The notes under the pieces: generated by a model | Told to the model about the DNA's origin: nothing | Database searches by the model: none | The model's input: only the letters and a program-made list of their open reading frames with translations | Shown: positions 9,376 through 17,872 of the stretch, piece by piece | Layout of the letters: every line of letters begins with the position of its first letter | Numbering within the stretch: position 1 is the stretch's first letter | Source: Caldilineaceae bacterium | GTDB taxonomy: Bacteria; Chloroflexota; Anaerolineae; Caldilineales; Caldilineaceae | Direction: 5' to 3' | DNA length: 64,000 nucleotides | Assembly: GCA_022842065.1 (NCBI GenBank) | Contig: JALHQH010000031.1 | Span: 67,245 to 131,244 of the forward strand | Program-made: the position numbers and the translations under genes

Positions 9376-11463
9376 TTGGAAGTGACCTTGTCTACCTCTC
9401 CAACTGTTGTGGCGGGTAATGTCCGGTCCGTTTGGACACGCCCACTCTTATTACTACTCATCCTGCTTGGCTTTTCCCTGCAACTGCATGAGCTGACTCG
9501 CCAGGATATTTGGTGGGACGAAGCGCGCAACATTGATGTGGCACTGCGCCCCTTCACCCAGATCGCCACGGCCCCCGAACTGGACATTCATCCCCCACTC
9601 TATTTCTGGTTGTTGCATCTCTGGCTGCGCCTGGGCGGGGTGACCGTGGCTGATGGCCCGCTGATCATTGCCTTCACCGCACGTTTTCTCGGTGTTGCCT
9701 GTGGTCTGTTGGCTGCAACGTTACTCTTCCCCCTGGGCCGGCGGCTCTTCACCACACAGGCTGCCCTCTTTGCCCTGCTGATGGGACTTGCCTCACCCTT
9801 CTGGCTCGCCGAAAGCCAGGAGACCCGCATGTACACCCTTGGCTTTGCTCTGCTCACCGCCGCCGCCTGGTTCCTCCTCCCCCTGCTCAACCCGCCCCCA
9901 GTGACCTTTTCTCCCGTCAACCAACCCCCCCGCCCATTAACCATTCTCAATTCTCAATTCTCAATTAACTATTTATTATTTATTCTCTTCTCCACCGCCG
10001 CCCTCCTCACCCACTACAACACCCTGTTTATCCTTGTCGCCTGGTATGGTTACTTGGGCATCGTGGCGCTCTTGTCCCCTAACCGCTGGCAGCGACTAAG
10101 GGCACCTTTCTTCTGCGGCCTGACCACCGTGCTGCTCTTTCTGCCCATCCTCCCCATTGCCCTGCGCCAGATTCCCACCTATGCCAATCCCAATCTCACC
10201 ATCCCCACCCTTGGTGACTATCTCTGGCAAAACTGGCAGGCCTACCTGGGCGGCTACGCCTTCGACGGTGCCGCGCTCGCCGGCTACAACAACCAATGGC
10301 TCTGGACAATCCTCGCGATTGCCCTCATCGGCCTCCTCCTCTTCTTCATCCAGCCCCTCACGAATCACGAATTACGTTTCACGTTTCACGTTTCACGTTT
10401 CACGCCTCACATCCTGATCCTCGTTTGGCTCTTTGGCGGACTCGGTTTATATTATATCGCCGTGTTGGATCGCGGCGCGTTCAATGTGCGTTATAGCAGC
10501 CTGGTGACGCCGCCGCTCTATCTGCTGTTGGGTGTGGCGTTGGCGGGGTGGTGGCGCTGGTGGCGACCCTTGGGTGTAGTTAGCCTATTGTTCCTCGGCC
10601 TGGGGCTAGGACCGGCGCTTTATGCCGATATCTATGATAGCCGCTTTGCGCGTGAAGATGTGGGCGACCTGGCCGATTGGTTGCGCCTGGAAGCCGGGCC
10701 AAATGACCTGATTCTGGTTGACCAGAAATATCCTTTTGGTTTTTACTATGAACGCTATGCGATTAATCCTAGCGTGACACCGCAAGGCCCAGAAGCGGCC
10801 CCTGCCCGTTATCTTTTTGTCGATGTCAATGAGCTAGATGTGCGGTTGAACGAGTGGGCCGGTGCGGCAGACCAAATCTTCTGGGTGCAATGGTTTGAAA
10901 GCGATACCGACCCGCGCCACGGGGTGCGTTTTCTGCTTGACAAGACTGGTGTGCGCGCTGGTGAACGGGATTTTCAGGGTTATGCTGTGGATTGGTGGCA
11001 ATTGCAGCCGCCCACTACCTTCGTTCTGGCCGAAAATTGGCAGCCGCTCACTCTGCGTTTTGGTGCCGCCGTGGAGACGGTTGCTGTCTCACTGCCGCCG
11101 CAGCCAACGCTGGTTGGCCAGAAAGTGAGCGTGGTCATTCGTTGGCAACGGGTAGCCGGCGGCACAGCGTCCGGTCCACTTAAAGCACGGGTCGCACTCT
11201 ACGACGCAGCCGATAACCGACTCGCCCAAGCCGATGATCGGCTGCTTAATGACCGCCATCGTTTGCCGCCCGAGTGGCAAGCAACCGATCAGCCGTTGAA
11301 TTTTTATACGCTTGATGTGCCGACTGATCTGGTCCCCGGCAACTATACGGTGCGGCTGTTGGTTTATGATGGCGAAACCCAAGAAGCCTTGCCGATTCGT
11401 GATGCCACCGGGAACGAAGCCGGCATTGAGATACGCCTAGGTGAAGTGGAGATTGTGCGTTGA
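9376..11463 (+). CDS. GT39/ArnT-like membrane glycosyltransferase
   Basis: A 695-residue membrane protein of the PMT/ArnT GT-C superfamily, which moves sugars from polyprenyl-phosphate donors on the outer face of the membrane. Evidence: the first-loop acidic motif RQDIWWDEARNID, the IHPPLYFWLLHLW helix, FTARFLGVACGL, and the LAESQETRMYTL motif are all typical; about ten membrane segments up to residue ~405 and a soluble beta-rich C-terminal part. TTG start (alternatives GTG 9382, TTG 9388). Unusually, two low-complexity stretches in the membrane part are encoded by intergenic-type repeats inserted in frame (9933-9990 and 10359-10405). The substrate is not known. Confidence 0.8.
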   Translation: MEVTLSTSPTVVAGNVRSVWTRPLLLLLILLGFSLQLHELTRQDIWWDEARNIDVALRPFTQIATAPELDIHPPLYFWLLHLWLRLGGVTVADGPLIIAFTARFLGVACGLLAATLLFPLGRRLFTTQAALFALLMGLASPFWLAESQETRMYTLGFALLTAAAWFLLPLLNPPPVTFSPVNQPPRPLTILNSQFSINYLLFILFSTAALLTHYNTLFILVAWYGYLGIVALLSPNRWQRLRAPFFCGLTTVLLFLPILPIALRQIPTYANPNLTIPTLGDYLWQNWQAYLGGYAFDGAALAGYNNQWLWTILAIALIGLLLFFIQPLTNHELRFTFHVSRFTPHILILVWLFGGLGLYYIAVLDRGAFNVRYSSLVTPPLYLLLGVALAGWWRWWRPLGVVSLLFLGLGLGPALYADIYDSRFAREDVGDLADWLRLEAGPNDLILVDQKYPFGFYYERYAINPSVTPQGPEAAPARYLFVDVNELDVRLNEWAGAADQIFWVQWFESDTDPRHGVRFLLDKTGVRAGERDFQGYAVDWWQLQPPTTFVLAENWQPLTLRFGAAVETVAVSLPPQPTLVGQKVSVVIRWQRVAGGTASGPLKARVALYDAADNRLAQADDRLLNDRHRLPPEWQATDQPLNFYTLDVPTDLVPGNYTVRLLVYDGETQEALPIRDATGNEAGIEIRLGEVEIVR
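9933..9990. repeat. CAATTCTCAATTAAC repeat inside the GT39 gene
   Basis: The stretch with ATTAACCATT, three TCTCAATT units, then ATTAACTATTTATTATT belongs to the AT-rich family seen between genes at 26556, 32357 and 51184. Here it is read in frame as a polar insert followed by SINYLLFILF. Base composition is unlike the surrounding GC-rich coding sequence. Confidence 0.7.
10359..10405. repeat. TTTCACG 7-bp repeat inside the GT39 gene
   Basis: ACGAATCACGAATTACG followed by three to four TTTCACG units, read in frame as RFTFHVSRFT. It is the same 7-bp family as the intergenic array at 42698. Seven-bp units keep frame only when the whole insert is a multiple of three, so the gene has tolerated a length-compatible insertion. 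Confidence 0.7.
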
Positions 11464-11478
11464 GGGATATCGCCACTC

Positions 11479-11808
11479 CTAAACCCGTCGTGGCAGGACC
11501 GTCAGCTTTGTCTGCGGCACAAAGCGGGCCGCCAGCGTAGTAACCAAGCTAGCGAACAACTGCCCCATGGCCCGCAGTCCTTCTGTTGTCCAGCGCAGCT
11601 GTGCCGGTTGTGCCGGCATAGGCGACGTGGCTGCAGCGGGCGTTGTTGCATCCCAACAGGTGACTGCCGCCTCAATCTCCAGTTGACCTTGTGCCTTGGC
11701 CACCGAAATCCGATGATGGCCGTCACGGACAAAATAGCGGTCACCGATCTGGATTAACTCCACGAGGGACAGGACTACATCGTCCTGTCGGGCCAGGACA
11801 ATATTCAC
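11479..11808 (-). pseudogene. ParB/Srx-like domain protein, 5'-truncated remnant
   Basis: 109 codons whose central stretch, LVELIQIGDRYFVRDGHHRISVAKAQG, matches the ParB/sulfiredoxin-like motif (G-x-x-F/Y-x-V-x-D-G-H-H-R-x-S-x-A) of a family of small ParB-like proteins. Those proteins normally have ~80 further residues upstream; here an in-frame TAG sits directly before the GTG at 11808, so the front is missing. It ends 15 bp from the convergent GT39 gene. It abuts two other gene remnants, which supports the view that it is a decayed fragment and not a working gene. Confidence 0.55.
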
Positions 11809-11873
11809 CTAGTGCTCCCGGCTATGCGGCTTGCGCGGACAAAAGTTCGCATCAAAGTCCTGGCTGTGCCCTT

Positions 11874-12563
11874 CACTCCCACAATCTGACCCTAAATGCG
11901 TTGGGCCAATTGACCCAGCAAGGGCTCGACAACGGTGACTATGCCGGAGCCGTCACCTATACCCGCCGTCAATTAGCGTTGGAACTGTGGCGCGAGGAAG
12001 CGCATCGCCAGTTGATGATGGCACTAGCACTCAACGGCGACCGCAGCGCTGCACTTGTCCAATACGATACCTGCCGACGCGTGCTGAGGGAAGAACGGGG
12101 GGTCGAACCAGCCGGCGAGACGAAGATGCTCTATGAGCAGATTCGGGCTGGACAGGTGCGTGAGCAGCGGGCAGACCCCCTCCCACGTTCAGTGATTGGC
12201 ATGGCGCCGGTGGTTCATCCGCCAAACGTGCGGCACAATCTGCTCCCTCAGCCGACAGCCTTTGTCGGGCGGCAAACTGATTTGGCGTAGCTCGTTGCCC
12301 GCCTGGGCGACCCAGCTTGCCGGCTGCTCACGATTGTCGGTCCCGGTGGCATGAGCAAGACGCGCCTTGCAATTCAAGTCGCACAAACGATTTTAGATTT
12401 TGAGAAGCTGCTGCAGGACAATCCAAAATCGCGCCCAGTGGGCACCCGCCAAAATCCAAAATTTGAAGATAGCGTCTTCTTTGTCGCTTTGGCTGGCGTC
12501 GGTTCGCCCGACCTGCTGGTCTCGACGATTGCGGCGGCCTTGAATTTCACCTTCTACGGCGAA
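11874..12563 (+). pseudogene. BTAD/NB-ARC (SARP/AfsR-type) transcription regulator, broken
   Basis: In one frame the sequence encodes a bacterial transcriptional activator domain (YTRRQLALELWREEAHRQLM ... QYDTCRRVLREERGVEP) then the start of an NB-ARC ATPase (FVGRQTDLA, stop, LVARLGDPACRLLTIVGPGG). The gene lacks its N-terminal DNA-binding domain, has an in-frame TAG at 12288-12290 where the family has Gln, carries a P-loop change (GPGGMSKTRLA, Ser for the conserved Gly before Lys), and is cut off after LNFTFYGET at about 12563. Four independent defects make it a clear pseudogene. Intact relatives are ~1000-residue regulators that join SARP, NB-ARC and TPR domains. Confidence 0.85.
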
Positions 12564-12900
12564 ACGAGTCCGCCACCCAGACGGTGCGGTCCATGACGCC
12601 ATGTGCGGCTAAAACGCCACGCATGAAAATACTCATGTCACCCCGCCAGACACCGCATTCAATAAAGTCGCCGGGGACCCCTTGCGCCAGGCACTCCTCG
12701 ATACAAAACTGGGTGTTTGCCAGATGTTTGGGACTGCACATGGTAAGGGCGTCGCCAGACCAAAAATGGTCAAACCAGCCGGGCTGGAGCAGCACCTCCA
12801 GCGACGGCGGGTCGATTACGTTGTCTGGTACGTCGCGGTTGAGCATGTTCAATAGACCTTTCTGTAATTGGTCCAGGTCGCGTTGTTGGATGGTTTGCAC
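12547..12900 (-). pseudogene. TylF/macrocin O-methyltransferase-like, N-terminal fragment
   Basis: 117 codons that begin like the TylF family of sugar O-methyltransferases: residues MLNRDVPDN, then FIECGVWRGDMSIFMRGVLAAHGVMDRTVWVADSF, containing the SAM-binding G-V-W-R-G loop and the VADSF acidic strand. After VADSF the frame runs into the antisense strand of the NB-ARC remnant and stops, so roughly the last 130 residues of the enzyme are missing. GTG start at 12900 with GTGGAG nine bases before it. A 41-codon frame (12974-12849) with a good AAGGAG site precedes and overlaps it in another frame; it may be the original start separated by a frameshift. This would have been a tailoring enzyme of the surface-glycan island. 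Confidence 0.8.
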
Positions 12901-12974
12901 TGTTGCTGCTCCACTTTTAACACGTGCATGTGGCCGGTTGCCAGCGTCATCAGTTGGTCGGGATGGTTGAACAT

Positions 12975-13411
12975 GGTAAATCTCCTTGTCTATTGGTTAT
13001 TGGGAAATAAGTAAGTCGTTGTAACGCACTGGGAGCGCCGGCATCCTTGCCGGCTGCCGGCAAGGATGCCGGCGCTCCCAAGAGTAATTTGTTGTAACGT
13101 CTGCCTATGGACAAGGATAGTCGGTCTGCGTCACGCGCACGTCACGCAGACCAGGCTATGTCGTCACGACATCGTCAGGAATGCGTCAACGATAAAAACC
13201 AGTTGATCAAGCTATGCGGTGGGCAATGGTCATATCAACAGCTGCAGCCCGCAGCGTCAGGGCAGCGTCAGGAGAATGTTTTGAAGTAGGTCCCACTGGA
13301 TCGTCGAGCCAAAAACCAAATGTCATCAGCCCCAATGATTTGGGCGCTTCACCCCAAGTGGGGTACACTATGCCGATAAATAAGCCTGTTTTTGACCATG
13401 CGCGCCGTTGA
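12975..13411. other. Non-coding decay zone upstream of the second aminotransferase
   Basis: 437 bp with a perfect 49-bp palindrome (13031-13079), a second hairpin (GGTCTGCGT at 13123-13131 with ACGCAGACC at 13144-13152), and a minus-strand open stretch at 13207-13390 whose translation (YPTWGEAPKSLGLMTFGFWL) has a protein-like look but no start, no ribosome-binding site and no recognised family. It may be another gene remnant. Confidence 0.5.
13031..13079. repeat. Perfect 24-bp inverted repeat flanked by 9-bp direct repeats
   Basis: Arms 13031-13054 and 13056-13079 (GGGAGCGCCGGCATCCTTGC...) are exact reverse complements around a single T. GTTGTAACG occurs at 13018-13026 and again at 13091-13099, on each side. 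This is the layout of a short inserted palindromic element with a target duplication. Confidence 0.85.
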
Positions 13412-14581
13412 ATGTTGAGGTTTTCTTTGCAGATACCATCACCGCTTTTAGCCGATTTTCTAGAACACGAAACCTCGCCCCGCCCAGCGAGTTTCATTCC
13501 AATTTATGAGCCAATCCTTGGCCCAACCGAAGAACAATATGTCTGTCAGGCTGTGCAGAGCGGCTGGATCAGCAGCAACGGCAAGTATATCAAAGAGTTT
13601 GAAACCCTCTTTGCCGACTTTTGTGGTACCGCCAATGCCATCAGCGTGAGCAATGGCACCACTGCGCTTCACTTGATCTTACACGCGCTGGGCATCGGCC
13701 CCGGCGATGAGGTGATTGTGCCGGCCCTTTCCTTTGTCGCCTCGGCCAATGCGGTTCACTATACTGGGGCGCGTCCAATTTTTGCTGATGTTGATCCGCT
13801 GACCTGGACCATTGATCCCGAATCAGTCGAAGAATTGATTACGGGGCGCACCAAGGCGATTATGCCGGTTCACCTCTATGGTCATCCGGCCCCGATGGCG
13901 GCGCTGCGTGCTTTGGCCCAAGAACATGACCTGTTGATCGTGGAAGATGCGGCGGAAGCGCATGGGGCGCAAGTGGGGACGCAGCGCACCGGTGCGCTTG
14001 GCCATGCCGCCGCCTTTAGCTTCTTTGCTAACAAGGTGATCACTACGGGCGAAGGGGGCATGGTCACAACCGATGATGGCGCACTGGCCGCCCGCTGTCG
14101 CATGTTGCGCGACCACGCCATGCCACCGGAACGGCGCTATTGGCACGACGAAGTAGGCTTTAACTACCGGATGACCAACTTGCAGGCTGCGGTGGGCGTG
14201 GCGCAGATGGCACGCATTGATGAGTTCTTGGCGCGTAAACGGGCAATTGCCGCGCAATATAGTGCCGCACTGGCTGAGCTGCCCGGTCTTACGCTGCCAG
14301 TGGAACGTCCCGGCTATACCAACATCTACTGGATGTATTCAGTCCTGGTTGATCACCCCTACGCGTTGACCCGTGATGATCTGATCCTGGCGCTGCGTGA
14401 ACACAACATTGACAGCCGCCCGTTCTTTCATCCCCTCGACACCCTGCCCCCCTATTACAGCAGCACGCCTTGTCCCACGGCGTTGACCTTGAGCCGCCAA
14501 GGGTTAAATCTGCCCAGTGCTCCTTCCCTGACCGACGAACAGGTGGCCTATATTTGTGCTACGTTGCGTAAGCTGGGGTGA
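13412..14581 (+). CDS. DegT/DnrJ/EryC1/StrS aminotransferase
   Basis: A complete 389-residue PLP enzyme. The family motifs run in order: ISSNGKYIKEFE, SVSNGTTALHLIL, GDEVIVPALSFVASANAV, DVDPLTWTID, PVHLYGHPAPM, VEDAAEAHGA, and FFANKVITTGEGGM with the Schiff-base lysine at K208, then FNYRMTNLQAAVGVAQM. It transfers an amino group to a keto-sugar nucleotide (GDP-perosamine synthase-like sequences show the same FFxNK and LYGHP pattern). It starts the run of intact surface-glycan genes after the decay zone, 85 bp ahead of the polyprenyl-phosphate sugar synthase. Upstream sequence gives no strong ribosome-binding site for the ATG at 13412. Confidence 0.92.
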   Translation: MLRFSLQIPSPLLADFLEHETSPRPASFIPIYEPILGPTEEQYVCQAVQSGWISSNGKYIKEFETLFADFCGTANAISVSNGTTALHLILHALGIGPGDEVIVPALSFVASANAVHYTGARPIFADVDPLTWTIDPESVEELITGRTKAIMPVHLYGHPAPMAALRALAQEHDLLIVEDAAEAHGAQVGTQRTGALGHAAAFSFFANKVITTGEGGMVTTDDGALAARCRMLRDHAMPPERRYWHDEVGFNYRMTNLQAAVGVAQMARIDEFLARKRAIAAQYSAALAELPGLTLPVERPGYTNIYWMYSVLVDHPYALTRDDLILALREHNIDSRPFFHPLDTLPPYYSSTPCPTALTLSRQGLNLPSAPSLTDEQVAYICATLRKLG

Positions 14582-14666
14582 TCTGACGACGGACGACCAT
14601 GCGACTACGCGACCACATGACAAAGTGAAATTTACTTGAAGTATGCTAGAAAGCGGTTAAGCTTTG

Positions 14667-15449
14667 ATGAGTAATGCTGATGACGGGCAGGCGTTTGATG
14701 TCTCGATTGTGCTGCCCACCTACAACGAGCGCGACAATATTTGTGATCTGATCGATGTCATCAACCAGGAACTGGGCACCACCGCGCTGCGTTTTGAAGT
14801 GTTGGTGATGGATGACAACAGCCCCGATGGCACAGCCGCAGCCGTGATGACGCGCTATGCGCTGCGCGGGGAGCCAAAGGTTGAAGGTGCCAGCGCAACA
14901 CTGCCTAGCCCCGGTGCCCAGATCCGCCTCCATGTGCGCACGCGCGACAAGGGGTTGGCGAACTCGATTCGCGATGGGTTGGCGCGGGCGCAAGGGCGGA
15001 CGCTGGTCGTAATGGATACTGACTTCAACCATGATCCAGCCATGATCGGCCAAATGGTCGATCTGTTGCGTTATTATGATCTGGTCATCGGTAGCCGCTT
15101 TGTCATGCGCGGCGGCATGGAGGACAAGTGGCGCTACCGCGCAAGCCTGCTCTATAACATATTCATCCGTTTTCTCTTCCACACCCAGATCCAAGATAAC
15201 CTGAGCGGCTTTTTTGCCGTGCGTCGAGATCGCTTCTCTGCCCTCGCCCCAATGTTTGACCGGATCTTCTATGGCTATGGCGACTATTTTATTCGCTTGC
15301 TGCTGGTTGCCTGGCGCGCCAACTGGAAGATTTTAGAGGTGCCGGTCTTTTACATCCTGCGTCGGCATGGTGACAGCAAGACCGGTTTCTGGTCAATTTT
15401 TAGCGATTATACGCGTGCCGTTTTGCGGCTGCGCTTTCGAGGTCTGTAA
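14667..15449 (+). CDS. Polyprenol monophosphate mannose synthase-like GT2
   Basis: A 260-residue GT-A glycosyltransferase like DPM1: SIVLPTYNERDNICDLI at the N-terminus, VLVMDDNSPDGT, GLANSIRDGL, the DTDFNHDP metal-binding motif, GSRFVMRGGMEDKW, DNLSGFFAVRRD and GYGDYF. It charges a polyprenyl phosphate with a sugar on the cytoplasmic face; the lipid-linked sugar is then the donor for GT39-type enzymes, several of which are in this window. No C-terminal membrane anchor is present, so it resembles the soluble DPM1 type. ATG at 14667 preferred over the TTG three bases earlier. It is eight bases upstream of the next gene. Confidence 0.88.
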   Translation: MSNADDGQAFDVSIVLPTYNERDNICDLIDVINQELGTTALRFEVLVMDDNSPDGTAAAVMTRYALRGEPKVEGASATLPSPGAQIRLHVRTRDKGLANSIRDGLARAQGRTLVVMDTDFNHDPAMIGQMVDLLRYYDLVIGSRFVMRGGMEDKWRYRASLLYNIFIRFLFHTQIQDNLSGFFAVRRDRFSALAPMFDRIFYGYGDYFIRLLLVAWRANWKILEVPVFYILRRHGDSKTGFWSIFSDYTRAVLRLRFRGL

Positions 15450-15457
15450 ACCATTTT

Positions 15458-17872
15458 ATGGCAAATCGTGCATTTGGGATCGTGCTTTTGGTGGCGCTGC
15501 TCTTTGTAGTTTATACACTGACCAGTGCCGGGAAATTTCATATTGTTGATGAGGTAAGCCTTTTTAGCCTTACCGAATCGCTGGCCCAACGGGGCGCGGT
15601 CGATACGAATGCGATTGCCTGGACGCAATGGGTGAATAGCCCCGGCGAAGTGCTTGGTGCTTTTGGTCCAGATGGGCAAGTCTACAGTAAAAAAGGGCCG
15701 GCTCCCGCCTTCTTGGCCGTGCCCTGGTATCTTTTTTTGCGTACAATTGCCCAGTTGGAGATCGGCATTGGCCTGGTGCAGGGCACTTTACTTTGGAACG
15801 GCGTGATTACCGCCTTAACCGCTGCCCTGCTCTGGTTGACGGCGCTGGGCCTTGGTTACAGCGACCGCGTCGGCGTGCTTCTTGCGCTGCTCTTTGGTTT
15901 CTGCACGATTGCCTGGCCCTATGCCAATCACTTTTTTGGGGAACCGCTGAGCGCACTGAGTTTGCTGCTCTGCTTTTACGCGATCCGCACCTTTCGCACG
16001 ACGGAAAAAGTACGTTGGCTCTGGTTGGCTGGGGTGGCGGCTGGGTTGGCGATTGCCACCGTGGTCGCCCATAGCCTGCTGATCGCTGTGCTGGGGCTCT
16101 ACTGGTTGACCTTCTTCTACTATGGTGCAACCAGCCCTGAGCAGCGTTCACCTCGTTTACTGCGCGCCTTGGGGGCCGGGGTCGCCTTTGGGGTGCCGAT
16201 TATCATCACCAGCGTGCTGCTGCTCTGGTATAACCAGGTGCGCTTTGGTAACCCATTTGAGACCGGTTACCATTTTACCAGCGGCGAAGGGTTCACCAAT
16301 CCGCTAAGTACAGGGCTCTGGGGGCTTTTGCTCAGCCCTTACCGCGGCCTTTTCTGGCACACGCCACTTTTAATCGCTACCTTTTTCTGCTTCTGGTCCT
16401 TTCTCCGCCGCCATGCCGTGGAAGCGGTGGTGATCTTTGGGCTGAGTTTTGTGTTGATCAGCCTCTACAGCCGCTGGTGGATGTGGTGGGGGGGCTTTGC
16501 CTGGGGCCCGCGCTTTCTGGTGCCGTTGACTCCCCTCTGGGTACTCCTGCTGGCCGAAGGGATCGCCCAGATCGAAGCCCGGCTTGGTACACTAACCCAA
16601 GGGTCACCCTGGGCTATATGGCGCGCGTTTGGCGGGATGGGCGTGCTACTCGCGGTAACCGCGTTACTCTCGCTGGGGGTGCAACTTTTGGCGGTGACCA
16701 TCAACTATGTGAACTATGAAATTCAGTTGCGCAACATCTTTGACACCGACTGGTTGGATCCCCTGCGTTATGGCCCACCGGCACAAAGTTTGGCCGACTG
16801 GTTTTACAGCCCCGTGCTGGGACAGTGGCAGCTCTTAACTGCGAACTTTGTGGGTAATGAGGATTTAAGCTGGATCTTCCCCACCGGCGCAGTCAATTGG
16901 TTGACATTGTTGATTGGCCTGGCGGCGATCGTAACGCTGGGGCTCCTGCTTTTTAATACCATGCGTGATGAAGATGATACACGCCCCAGCGTACTCATGT
17001 TTGGCGTGGCCGGGCTGATTGTGTTGACAGTAATGGGCGTAACCTTGGGCCAAAGCGCGAGTGATCCGCACTATGGCAGTGCCGCTGAAGGTTATCGCGC
17101 CGTGTTAACCGAAATTTGTCAGGAGGCCAAACCGACCGACGCAATTGTGACCGTGGCCCCATTTGCCTACCAGATCCCGATGAACTGGCTGGGCAGTTCC
17201 TGTCGTGTTGAACCGCCGATCTATGGCTATGGTGTCGAAAGCGCCACACAACCGCAGACAGCCGCCGTCCTCACTACGCTATTGGAGACGCGCGAGCGGA
17301 TCTGGCTCGTCACTGGTGGTCTGCCTGCCAACGATCCGGAGAACACGATTGAGCAGTGGTTGGTCGGCGCGGCCTATGAGGCAGATGACCGTTGGTTTGG
17401 TGACTATCGGCTGGTGCGTTATGCCACACCAGTGCGTCTACGCAGCGCCACGACGAATCAGTTGGGCGTTCCCTTAAGTCGCACCCAGTTCCCCGAAGTG
17501 ACAATGCTCACCGCCCGCGCGCCCGAAGTGGCGACCAGCACCGCGATTGTGCCCGTGGCGATTGAATATCAACTGGATCAGCCGGTTGATGCCGATCTGC
17601 ACTGGTTTGTCCAGTTGCTCTCGACCGACGGCTATGCGGTGGCCCTGGTCGATACAACGCCGGCGAATGGTTATGCTTCTTTCCGCAATTTGCCGATTGG
17701 GGAGACCCAGGTCGAACATGTCGCCTTGCAACTGCCGGCTAATCTCATTCCTGGGCGCTATCGGCTGATTGCCGGCCTCTATGATCCATCCAGCAGCGCT
17801 GGGCAACGGCTGCGCCTACCCAATGGACGCGACTTCGTTGACCTGGGTGTGATTACGATTCTGGATCAGTAG
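15458..17872 (+). CDS. Large polytopic membrane protein, probable GT-C-type transferase
   Basis: An 804-residue protein with a membrane helix at residues 5-25, about eleven further membrane segments to residue ~520, and a soluble C-terminal part. The first loop holds an acidic pair typical of GT-C enzymes (HIVDEVSLFSLTESLAQRG), and the KKGPAPAFLAVPWYLFLR and WPYANHFFGEP motifs are seen in unannotated Chloroflexota and actinobacterial membrane proteins (recalled, not searched). The C-terminal segment carries the same WFVQLLSTDG...VALVDTTP beta-sandwich type as the other transferases here. Starts eight bases after the polyprenyl-phosphate sugar synthase, so the two are likely translated together. 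Function as a sugar transferase is inferred from context. Confidence 0.65.
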   Translation: MANRAFGIVLLVALLFVVYTLTSAGKFHIVDEVSLFSLTESLAQRGAVDTNAIAWTQWVNSPGEVLGAFGPDGQVYSKKGPAPAFLAVPWYLFLRTIAQLEIGIGLVQGTLLWNGVITALTAALLWLTALGLGYSDRVGVLLALLFGFCTIAWPYANHFFGEPLSALSLLLCFYAIRTFRTTEKVRWLWLAGVAAGLAIATVVAHSLLIAVLGLYWLTFFYYGATSPEQRSPRLLRALGAGVAFGVPIIITSVLLLWYNQVRFGNPFETGYHFTSGEGFTNPLSTGLWGLLLSPYRGLFWHTPLLIATFFCFWSFLRRHAVEAVVIFGLSFVLISLYSRWWMWWGGFAWGPRFLVPLTPLWVLLLAEGIAQIEARLGTLTQGSPWAIWRAFGGMGVLLAVTALLSLGVQLLAVTINYVNYEIQLRNIFDTDWLDPLRYGPPAQSLADWFYSPVLGQWQLLTANFVGNEDLSWIFPTGAVNWLTLLIGLAAIVTLGLLLFNTMRDEDDTRPSVLMFGVAGLIVLTVMGVTLGQSASDPHYGSAAEGYRAVLTEICQEAKPTDAIVTVAPFAYQIPMNWLGSSCRVEPPIYGYGVESATQPQTAAVLTTLLETRERIWLVTGGLPANDPENTIEQWLVGAAYEADDRWFGDYRLVRYATPVRLRSATTNQLGVPLSRTQFPEVTMLTARAPEVATSTAIVPVAIEYQLDQPVDADLHWFVQLLSTDGYAVALVDTTPANGYASFRNLPIGETQVEHVALQLPANLIPGRYRLIAGLYDPSSSAGQRLRLPNGRDFVDLGVITILDQ

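Noticed and set aside
12849..12974. 41-codon ORF with AAGGAG before its ATG, upstream of the TylF fragment
   Set aside because: Its sequence matches nothing I know and it overlaps the TylF fragment in another frame; mentioned as a possible frameshifted start, not called as a gene.
13207..13390. Minus-strand open stretch encoding YPTWGEAPKSLGLMTFGFWL
   Set aside because: No start codon with a ribosome-binding site, no family recognised, lies in a decay zone; kept only as a possible remnant in the region note.
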